From NCBI RefSeq assembly GCF_036226925.1, contig NZ_CP109031.1:8184001-8248000 (forward strand): a stretch of 64,000 nucleotides of DNA, written 5' to 3'. Shown in pieces: positions 56,996 to 64,000 of this stretch. This DNA comes from Streptomyces sp. NBC_00659. Lineage in GTDB: Bacteria > Actinomycetota > Actinomycetes > Streptomycetales > Streptomycetaceae. A model generated the notes under the pieces. The model saw only the letters and a program-made list of their open reading frames with translations, was not told the origin of the DNA and made no database searches. How positions within the stretch are numbered: the stretch's first letter is position 1; the number at the start of each line of letters is the position of its first letter. A program made the position numbers and the translations under genes.

Positions 56996-58429
56996 TCACC
57001 TTGCCCCGGCGAGCGCCGTTGCCCCGCCGGCCGCGAGGGTCGAGCCGAGGATGGTGACCACGGCCGCGGAGACGATCGGAAGCCACTTGACGAGGGGGCT
57101 CTCGCCGGAACGCTGGAAGCGCTCCAGCTTGGTTCGGGCGCTCACCAGGATCAGCCCCAGTCCGACAAGGACACCGGCCAAACCCACGCTGAAGCAGACG
57201 ATCATGGTCAGGCCCAGGGCTGTGCGGCCCAGGCCGATGGCCAGCAGAAGGACGCTCAACGCCTCGGGACACGGGATGACTCCGCCGGAAACACCCATGG
57301 TTGCGATGCCGCGAACGGTCGCGGGCATGATGGGGGTCGCGGGCGGGTGATGGTGGTGGGTCGCGCGGTCACCGCCACCCCCATGACTGTGGCTACCGCT
57401 ACCGCTACCGCTACCGCTACCGCTACCGCTACCGCTGTGGCTGTGGTGGCCGGCGCGGGCGTCGCCTGTACGCAGCCGCCACCGGCGCTGCAGCAGTCGT
57501 ATCCCAAGGATCAGCACCACTGTCCCGCTGATCACTTCGAGTACCGGCACCAGTACCTCCGGTACGACGAATCGTCCTGCGAACAGGACCGCCGTTCCGA
57601 GTGCGATGACGGAAGCCGTGTGCGTGAAGGTGATGACCGCTCCGAGGATCAGCGCCTGACGTGGGGTGCTGTCGGCACCGACCAGATAGGACGCGAGGAG
57701 TGCCTTGCCGTGGCCGGGGGTGAGGGCGTGGAAGGCTCCGAGCAGGGCGCAGGTGCCGAGCAGGGCGAACAGGGCCCAGGGCGATGACAGGGGAGAGCGC
57801 AGGGCGCTGAGCATCGTGCCCCCGCCGGAGTCCGCCACCTTGGCCGGACCGGCCGGGACCGGCGACTCGGCCGGCCCGGACAGCGTCATCGTGATCATGC
57901 GTCCCCCGTTCCCGTGCTCGATGCCCGAGGGCCGTACCGGACGGTGTGCCGCGATCAGCACGTTTTCCTGCACGGTCGTACGGGTGCCGGGGTCGTAGGC
58001 GTCTGTGAAGGTGACCGTTCGGGTGCCGGACGGCAGGTCGGCCACCGCCTCGACGCTCACTGTGCCTCCGCCGGCCGCGAGCAGCTCGTAGGGCGGATAG
58101 GTACTTCCCGTCACCTCCAACGCGATGGCCTGTCCGTCCGCGCGGACCACGAGGGCCCGGGTCACATGGCGCAAGTGGGCGGCCGTCTCGGCCGGGCCGA
58201 GTACGCCGTCGCCATCCGTGTCGGCGGCTTTGGCGAAAGAAGGAGCCACCAACACACCCGGTGTGAGGTCGAGTTGTACCTCAAGACGTGAGACGGTCGG
58301 CGTCAGGTAGGCCTGTTGAAGCACTTCGTCGGTGGGGTGGGCCGCGGCGGGCGCGGCGGCGAGGCCGGACCCGGCGGCGGCCAGCAGAGCTGCGGCCGTC
58401 CACCGGGCCAGGCGGCGTGCAAGAGCCAT
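56996..58429 (-). CDS. NicO/HoxN-type nickel-cobalt transporter with extracytoplasmic N-terminal domain
   Basis: 477 aa. A signal peptide (1-31, ending AAAAH) and a secreted domain (about 32-210) precede six or more membrane helices with the signatures HALTPGHGKALLASYLVG near 235-250 and GGVIPCPEALSVLL near 375. A His- and Ser/Gly-rich loop (HHSHSGSGSG..., HSHGGGG, HHHHPP) lies between helices and may bind metal. An acidic DTDGDGVLGPAE segment resembles an EF-hand loop. The start is three bases after the DUF3500 gene stop, indicating coupling. Likely exports or takes up Ni/Co or a similar ion; direction not determined. Confidence 0.88.
   Translation of the reverse strand: MALARRLARWTAAALLAAAGSGLAAAPAAAHPTDEVLQQAYLTPTVSRLEVQLDLTPGVLVAPSFAKAADTDGDGVLGPAETAAHLRHVTRALVVRADGQAIALEVTGSTYPPYELLAAGGGTVSVEAVADLPSGTRTVTFTDAYDPGTRTTVQENVLIAAHRPVRPSGIEHGNGGRMITMTLSGPAESPVPAGPAKVADSGGGTMLSALRSPLSSPWALFALLGTCALLGAFHALTPGHGKALLASYLVGADSTPRQALILGAVITFTHTASVIALGTAVLFAGRFVVPEVLVPVLEVISGTVVLILGIRLLQRRWRLRTGDARAGHHSHSGSGSGSGSGSGSGSHSHGGGGDRATHHHHPPATPIMPATVRGIATMGVSGGVIPCPEALSVLLLAIGLGRTALGLTMIVCFSVGLAGVLVGLGLILVSARTKLERFQRSGESPLVKWLPIVSAAVVTILGSTLAAGGATALAGAR
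57395..57436. repeat. ACCGCT hexamer repeat, seven copies, in the NicO gene
   Basis: Seven perfect units encode a (Ser-Gly) run in the His-rich loop. In-frame hexamers can vary in number without breaking the gene. Confidence 0.95.
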
Positions 58430-58432
58430 CCG

Positions 58433-59536
58433 TCAGTCCTCGGCCCCGTAGTCGTTGCCGTTCTCGCGGTAGATCGAGTGGATGTGGGTGATGCCGCCCG
58501 CGGCTGCGCCCGAGCCCTGCTGGTGGGCGAACTCGATGGTGAAGGCGGGGCTCTGGACGCGGTAGTAGATCGGCTGGTCGGCGGCCGTGGACCCGGACCA
58601 GGCGAAGTACGTCTGGTCGAGACCGGCCTGCGCCTCCGTCAGCTTCGCGGCCGCCTGTTCGTCGTTGAGCGGGGTGATCCACTCGCTGATGAGGCCGAGC
58701 AGCAGAGTCTTCTGGGCGGCGGTGAAGGTGGAAGCCTTGACGCCGTCGTAGGCGAGGGTCTTCCCGTCCTGGCCGGCGCCGAGGACGATCTCCTTCACCG
58801 GTGTGTCCAGGACGGCGGCGGCCAACTGGGTGGAGTTCAGGGACTGCAGGACCGTGTATGCCTTGTCGGTCTCGCCCACCAGCGGTTCGACGGTCGCGCC
58901 GGTCTTCGTGTAGTAGGCGGGCTGCGCTCCCCACAGGGTCGGGCCCAGTGTCATGGTGCCGCCCGACAGTGTGATGTTGACGGCGAGGTGGTGGCCGCCG
59001 TACTGGATCGTCCACTTGCCGGTGGCTGACGGTGTGCCGAGGATGCGGATCCAGTAGTGGTCCGCGCCGAAGTCGAGGTCGATGCCGCCTTGCGCCTTCA
59101 GGACGCCGTCGCCGTAGGTGATGCCGGTGACCTGCTCGAAGCCTGTGGGACTGAGCGCGGCCCGCAGGATGTTCAGGACCGCGGTCTGCTGGGAGGACGT
59201 CAACGCGTCCATCCGCAGGCCCGCGCGCTTGTACAGGGCGTCGGGCAGGTTGGACCACTTCGACAGGTTGGCCTGGGTCCGGGTCGCCTGGACCGTCGTC
59301 TTCTGCGACGAACTCAGGGTTCCCAGGAAGGCGTTGACCGCGGTGAGTACTTGCGGGGCCGTTGCGGCGGTCACCGTGCTGTGCGTGCCGGCCGGCGCGG
59401 TCTGCGCAGCGGCCGGCGGTCCGGCGGCCGCACCGGAGACGCAGGTCGTCACCACGACGGCGGCGAGTGCGCTCGCAGTGAGGTACCGGCGCCGGGTGGA
59501 CCGGCGCGGGGCAGGGCTGATCTGGCGCAGTGACAA
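58433..59536 (-). CDS. Secreted DUF3500-family protein
   Basis: 367 aa from a TTG at 59536 with GGAG six bases upstream; a longer start at an ATG (59602) is possible but lacks a ribosome-binding site. Signal peptide near residues 10-40 (STRRRYLTASALAAVVVTTC), then DUF3500: TVQATRTQANLSKWSNLPD, GADHYWIRILGTPSATG and HLAVNITLSGG with a His near the C-terminus. Often linked with metal transport; tightly spaced upstream of the NicO gene and probably co-transcribed. Confidence 0.85.
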   Translation of the reverse strand: MSLRQISPAPRRSTRRRYLTASALAAVVVTTCVSGAAAGPPAAAQTAPAGTHSTVTAATAPQVLTAVNAFLGTLSSSQKTTVQATRTQANLSKWSNLPDALYKRAGLRMDALTSSQQTAVLNILRAALSPTGFEQVTGITYGDGVLKAQGGIDLDFGADHYWIRILGTPSATGKWTIQYGGHHLAVNITLSGGTMTLGPTLWGAQPAYYTKTGATVEPLVGETDKAYTVLQSLNSTQLAAAVLDTPVKEIVLGAGQDGKTLAYDGVKASTFTAAQKTLLLGLISEWITPLNDEQAAAKLTEAQAGLDQTYFAWSGSTAADQPIYYRVQSPAFTIEFAHQQGSGAAAGGITHIHSIYRENGNDYGAED

Positions 59537-60342
59537 CGTGAACTCCAATGTGGGGGCGACGCGGGTGCGTGGGGCAGGACCGCGTCGGATTGAGTCGTGC
59601 ATGTCAACAGCGGTTGGGAGTATGTCAGAGATTTCGTCAACGATTCTGTCGCCCAAAACAATGGCCAGGAGTGGTCGGCCGCGACCGGCACATCGGTTCC
59701 CGGTGCCCGTGGACTGTCGCCGCGCCCGATGGGCACTCCTCGACGACTCCGGCCGAGCCGTTCGGCGCGGAGCTCCCAGGTGGGCGCTGTCCGGGACGGG
59801 CGGGCCCGCCGCCCGCCGGGCCGGTGGCGGTCGCGCCGGACGCAGTCGGCCGACCGGGAACTGCCCGAAGCTGGCGGGAGGGCAAGTGTCAGCAAAATTG
59901 TCCGATAGATCGCTAGGTATATTGTCAACGATCTCGTAGCGTCCGCCACGCCTTGGCTGCGAGGCGTCAGCGGGGCGCTCGGTGCCCAATGAGGGGAGCC
60001 CCCGATGCGGCGGCTCTCTGTGTCCTTCGGGTGCGATGCACGGCTTCGGGAGTTTCTTCATGTTTCGGACCATGTTCAAGTCCAACAGCTAGCGTTGGAG
60101 ATCCTCGCAGGTCAGGGCCGTGTCATCGGGGTCCAGGTCGGCAACTGGTCAGCATCGGTCGCGAGCGCGCTGAGGGCCGGGACGTCTTCCGCCACCCGAC
60201 GGTCGCCCCCCGGCCGCCCGCCTCGCCGAGGCGGCCACCGCTTCCCCTGCCTCGTAGCCGACCAGAATGCTGCGCCTGGCGCGGGGTTGAGCGATGGCCC
60301 GGACGGGGCTGCCGGCCGGCGCCGGAAGCGGTGGTGCGGTGG
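59537..60342. other. 806-base intergenic region with repeated GTCAACGAT motifs
   Basis: CGTCAACGATTCTGTC (59635-59650) and TGTCAACGATCTCGTA (59933-59948) are similar, and a related CGTCAACAATTTCGTC lies at 52787-52802 upstream of the tannase-like gene. Open frames here lack family resemblance. The promoter of the DUF3500/NicO operon should lie in its left part. Confidence 0.45.
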
Positions 60343-63300
60343 CTACGGGGCGACCGGCAGGTCCGGCGTCATCAGTGTCGGGATGCTCCAGCGCTGCGCC
60401 GGGGTGCCGTTGCAAGCCCAGATCATGAACTTCTGGCCCCAGTCGCGGTTCGCCCGCGGCAGGTCGAAGCAGGCGTCCGACTGCGGGTTGTAGATGCTGC
60501 CGTCGGCGCGCGGCAGCCACTGCTGGCCGCCCTCACCCAGACACTGCCAGAAGATCAGGTCGGTGCCATGGGCGGTCTGGTTGCCGCGAGCCGCCACACA
60601 CTGCCCCTTCTGGGTGAGGGTGCCGTTGGCGTTGACGCTGAACCCCTGCGGGTCGGAGCCGTTGCAGTCCCACAGCTGCGGCTGGTTGCCGTTGCCGTTG
60701 GCGCCCTGAGGCGTGTCCACACAAAAGTCGGGCGACGGGGCGTACCGAATCGGCAGGTCCGTGGTCGTCGCCGGCGGCACGTAGCCCTGGTAGACGGACA
60801 GGCCCGCGATGGCGCCCTTGAGGTAGTTGCTGGGCTTGCTGACGTACTTGTACCGGCCCAGGACCAGGGACCCGCTCGGGGCGGGGCTGGTGCTCGCCTT
60901 GTGGTACCCGCTCGAGGCCAGGGTGCCGTTCACGTACAGGCTCATGGCGCCCGTGGTGGCGTTGTACGTGGCCGTCAACTGGGTCCAGACGCCCTGCTTG
61001 AAGGTGTTGGCCGGGGTGACGGTGGAGTTGTAGTCGTACGGCCAGCCGTCGTCGTCACCGCGCGCGATGGCGAAGCGCCAGTGGCCCGAGTCGGCCCACA
61101 GCATGAACGCGCTGGCGTGGGCGGTGTCCTGGCTGACGATCACGCCGTCGGGCGCGGTCATCTTCGCCCACGTGGAGATGGTGAAGGACTGCCGGGTGTC
61201 GACGGGCTTGGCCGGGCCGGTGACGACCGACTTCGCAAGGTCGTCGAAGACCGCGACCTTGCGGGACCGGCCGTCCACGGTCTCGGTGGCGTAGGTGACG
61301 GCCGTGGCGGTGGCGTCGTTGCTGACGCCGCTGCCGTTCTTGGCCGGGATGGCCTTGGCGTCGCCCTCCAGGCGCCACTGGACCGTCGGGGCCCGGGCGT
61401 CACCCCGGACGTGGTAGCCGCCGAGGCTGTTCACCGCGCCGGCGGTGGCGCTGCCCGCCCAGGCGTGCAGGGTGCCGTCGGTGCCCACGGCCCAGAAGTC
61501 CGGGATGTCGTCGCCGGTCACATCGCCTTCGGAACCCACCCGCGGGTAGTCCGTGCCCTTGATCCCGTAGCCGATGCGGGTCGTCGGCTGTGCCGCCAGG
61601 CCCGTGACCACCACGTACTGGTCCATCGCCCGGGTGGCGGTGGTCAGCTTGTACTGGAAGATGTCGCCGCTGGTCCGGTTCCGCACCCACAGCGCGGGCG
61701 CGGTGTCGGTGCCGATGTTCAGGGCATTGCCCGGGACCATCAGGTCCTTGTCGTCCCAGGTGCCGGACGCGTCCACCAGGGTGGGCGGGGCCAGGGTCTG
61801 GTTGGTCTTGACCGGGTAGAACCAGAGGTTGCCGGACTCCACGGCCAGCATGCCGGTGGCGTCCGTCACCTGCCGGCTGGGCGTCCGCGTGGTGCGGGCC
61901 GGGCCGGTCGGGGTGATCTGGCTGGAGTGCTGCCAGGTCGCCTCGTCGTGGTAGCCGCTGCACGAGGTGGTGTACGCCGTGTCGCACTTGGGCTTGTCGA
62001 GCGTGTCCTTCGTGCCGAGCGTGAAGCGGCCCGGGTCGGAGAGGGTGTTGTCGTAGACGAAGAGCTGGGATCCGGCGAGGGCGCCGGGCGTGGCCGACTC
62101 CTGGTGGACGAACAGGTCGTCCACATTCCGGCCCGGGTCGAGCGAGCCGCGGTGGACGGTGCGGTAGTCCTTCCAGGTCCGGCCGGAGGAGACCTCCGGG
62201 GCCTGGAGCGCGGTGGCGCCGGTGCCGCTGGGGATCATGCTGCGGGCGGTGCCGTCGGTGGCGCGGCCGTGCGTGACGAGGTTGCCCGCGGTGTCGGGGA
62301 GCAGGATGTCGGAGCGGGCGTCGCCGGTGGTGTCACCGAAGGCGACCGCGCCGTCCTTCCACGGGACGTAGAAGGCGTACGACTGGGTCTGCGAGGAGTT
62401 GCCCGCCTCGTCCAGGACCCGGGCGTAGACGATGTTGGTGCCCCAGTGGGTGGGCTTGACGCTCAGCGAGCTGACGCTGAGCGCGCTGCCGGCCGGCGCG
62501 CACTGCTTCTGGGCACCGGTGAGCTGCGGGTCGAAGCCCCACTCGACGCAGGCCAGTCCGGAGCTGCGCAGGCCCGTGCCCGGGCTCGGGTCGGAGGCGG
62601 TGATCGGGAGGGAGCCCGTGTCGCCGAGGTGCAGCTCGGTGATCTGGCCGTTGCCGGCCGGCGGGAACTGGGTGGCCGGGTCGGTGAAGCGGCCGAACTC
62701 CAGCACCGGCGGGGTCAGGTCGACCGCGAAGTGGCACGAGGTGGTGGAGGGGCCGCGCAGCAGGCCGTCGTCGCCGTGGACCGCCCAGCCGTAGTTGTGA
62801 CCGTCCTCGATCGCGCCGAGCGGCACGGTGTACGTGGCGTCGGTGCCGGTGGCCACGAAGCCGGACCAGCCCGTGTTCACCGTGGCGCCCGTGTTGTGCT
62901 CCCACATGTTCAGCCACTGGGTGAGCTGGCCCTGGTTCGGGCTGGAGACCTTGGACGCGATCGTGACCGTCGGGTTGGTGATCCAGCCGAACTGCTCGCC
63001 GGGCACGTCGCCGCAGGCCTGGGTGTCGCCCGCGACCACCCGGCGCGGGGCGGGAACGGTGCGCTGGTTCTCGGGGACACGCGGCGGGAAGTCGTACTCG
63101 GCACTGAGCACCGCGGTGTACGCGAACCGCTTGAACGCTATCTTGTCGCCCGTGCCCTCCTGCCCGGTCAGGGCGAAGGCGAGCGGGGTGCCGGTGTCGC
63201 GGATGCCGTCGCGCAGGGCCTTGGTGACGTCGAACTCGACGGGGATGTTGGCGTAGCAGTCACCGCTGTTGCCGTTGCCGCCGACGTCCTGGTTCTGGAT

Positions 63301-64000
63301 CCACTCACGGATCTGGTGGTTGCTCCACTTGACCGTGGAACCGAAGGCTCCGGCGCGGTAGAGGTGCACGGGGTACTTGGTGGTGCACGACCAGTCGGCG
63401 GAGAGGTACTGCTCCAGGCGCAGCTTCGCGTAGTTGACCGTCGCGCCCGCGTAGCCGTTCAGGTCGAACTCGTAGAGAGCGCGCTCGATGCCCTTGTCGG
63501 TCTCCCAGCCCTGGTAGCCCACTCCGGGCTTGTCCCGGTCGGAGGAGCCCGTGCGGTCGTAGTTGCCCGTGTCGTACGCCTGCTGGACCCAGGCGTGGTG
63601 CGACTTGCCGCGGCTGTCCACCGACCACGAGGGGTCGACGTAGATCGGGTACGCGGTGTCGGCGCCGTCGAGCAGCTCGGCACCGGGCGCCAGGGCGATC
63701 TCACCCGTGGCGGCCTTGCCGGGACCGGAGACCTTCGCGCCGGTCACCGGGATGCGGGCCACGGTGGCTCCGGCCCCGGGGCCGTCGGGGCTGCTCAGGT
63801 CGGCCCTGCCGCCGGTGGAGCCCACCGCGCCGGGGGCGGCGAGGGCGGCGTGGCGCGAGCGCTTGGCGGCGGGCTTGCGGGCCTCGCCGGCGGACCACAT
63901 CAGCGGGGCCGGGGCGCGGAAGACCGTGTTCTTGCCGGCTGCGGCGGTGAGGCTGCCGTCCTTGCCCTTCGCCAGGGTCAGGCCGTCCGTGACGGTGGGG
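60343..64000 (-). CDS. Large secreted LamG/ricin-B-lectin protein, partial
   Basis: At least 1218 codons; the 5' end lies beyond the right edge, and the frame stays open to 64000. Domains from N to C in the visible part: DNRLRE-type region (about the first 330 residues), Ig/fibronectin-like segment with a DLTPPV motif, FG-GAP/VCBS-like repeats (FGDTTGDARSDILLPD, GDVTGDDIPDFWAVG), LamG-like (FTISTWAKM, LYVNGTLASSGY) and a ricin-type beta-trefoil (QPQLWDCNGSDPQGF, QCVAARGNQ). This is a common Streptomyces surface/carbohydrate-binding architecture. It probably attaches to polysaccharide. Confidence 0.88.
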   Translation of the reverse strand, partial: PTVTDGLTLAKGKDGSLTAAAGKNTVFRAPAPLMWSAGEARKPAAKRSRHAALAAPGAVGSTGGRADLSSPDGPGAGATVARIPVTGAKVSGPGKAATGEIALAPGAELLDGADTAYPIYVDPSWSVDSRGKSHHAWVQQAYDTGNYDRTGSSDRDKPGVGYQGWETDKGIERALYEFDLNGYAGATVNYAKLRLEQYLSADWSCTTKYPVHLYRAGAFGSTVKWSNHQIREWIQNQDVGGNGNSGDCYANIPVEFDVTKALRDGIRDTGTPLAFALTGQEGTGDKIAFKRFAYTAVLSAEYDFPPRVPENQRTVPAPRRVVAGDTQACGDVPGEQFGWITNPTVTIASKVSSPNQGQLTQWLNMWEHNTGATVNTGWSGFVATGTDATYTVPLGAIEDGHNYGWAVHGDDGLLRGPSTTSCHFAVDLTPPVLEFGRFTDPATQFPPAGNGQITELHLGDTGSLPITASDPSPGTGLRSSGLACVEWGFDPQLTGAQKQCAPAGSALSVSSLSVKPTHWGTNIVYARVLDEAGNSSQTQSYAFYVPWKDGAVAFGDTTGDARSDILLPDTAGNLVTHGRATDGTARSMIPSGTGATALQAPEVSSGRTWKDYRTVHRGSLDPGRNVDDLFVHQESATPGALAGSQLFVYDNTLSDPGRFTLGTKDTLDKPKCDTAYTTSCSGYHDEATWQHSSQITPTGPARTTRTPSRQVTDATGMLAVESGNLWFYPVKTNQTLAPPTLVDASGTWDDKDLMVPGNALNIGTDTAPALWVRNRTSGDIFQYKLTTATRAMDQYVVVTGLAAQPTTRIGYGIKGTDYPRVGSEGDVTGDDIPDFWAVGTDGTLHAWAGSATAGAVNSLGGYHVRGDARAPTVQWRLEGDAKAIPAKNGSGVSNDATATAVTYATETVDGRSRKVAVFDDLAKSVVTGPAKPVDTRQSFTISTWAKMTAPDGVIVSQDTAHASAFMLWADSGHWRFAIARGDDDGWPYDYNSTVTPANTFKQGVWTQLTATYNATTGAMSLYVNGTLASSGYHKASTSPAPSGSLVLGRYKYVSKPSNYLKGAIAGLSVYQGYVPPATTTDLPIRYAPSPDFCVDTPQGANGNGNQPQLWDCNGSDPQGFSVNANGTLTQKGQCVAARGNQTAHGTDLIFWQCLGEGGQQWLPRADGSIYNPQSDACFDLPRANRDWGQKFMIWACNGTPAQRWSIPTLMTPDLPVAP

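Overview
The window is very GC-rich, with third-position G/C codons throughout. It carries a whiE-type spore-pigment locus, rare TTA (bldA) codons, a HATPase/XRE/DUF397 trio and a monomeric isocitrate dehydrogenase. This points to a Streptomyces chromosome, probably an arm or arm-proximal segment because most content is accessory. All calls come from reading the sequence; no database search was run.

Layout. 73-5390 (+): complete type II PKS spore-pigment operon (SchA/CurD protein, cupin, KS-alpha, KS-beta, ACP, two cyclases), convergent with an O-methyltransferase and a secreted beta-helix protein. 7766-15188: isocitrate dehydrogenase, a TTA-containing secreted M1 peptidase, an MscS channel, a crotonase and a flippase-like membrane protein. 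15469-17414: an ABC exporter behind a textbook SoxR promoter with a 19-bp spacer. 17476-24267: a secreted GH78 rhamnosidase with LacI-type operators, then a beta-glucoside PTS permease and its BglG/LicT antiterminator; the leader RNA carries a RAT element overlapping a terminator. 24492-26743: a membrane protein with a YtrA-type GntR regulator behind two tandem operators, and a membrane protein with a MarR-like regulator behind two abutting operators.

26977-42842 (-) is the most unusual locus: six genes and a methyltransferase whose junctions are almost all 4-base stop/start overlaps. Two megasynthases (FMN-type enoylreductase-like x2-KS-AT-ACP-KR, and KS-AT-DH-phosphopantetheinyl transferase) plus a free ACP pack the activities of a PfaA-E polyunsaturated-fatty-acid-like synthase into few polypeptides. 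An alpha/beta hydrolase, a glycosyltransferase and a C-methyltransferase-like protein follow. A glycosylated, probably methylated polyketide/fatty-acyl product is a reasonable inference. Both megasynthases carry a TTA codon, suggesting bldA-dependent late expression.

43-50 kb holds two orphan zinc-ribbon proteins, a TetR regulator with its operator, an SDR, a patch of decayed gene fragments (46.9-47.65 kb), the HATPase/XRE/DUF397 trio and a PASTA-like membrane protein. 51-64 kb holds a secreted tannase-like esterase, a ROK regulator with an 11-bp-arm operator, a divergent MocR/DJ-1 pair, a gene fragment joined to an IS5-type transposase remnant, a secreted DUF3500 protein coupled to a NicO-type metal transporter, and a large secreted LamG/ricin-B protein that runs off the right edge.
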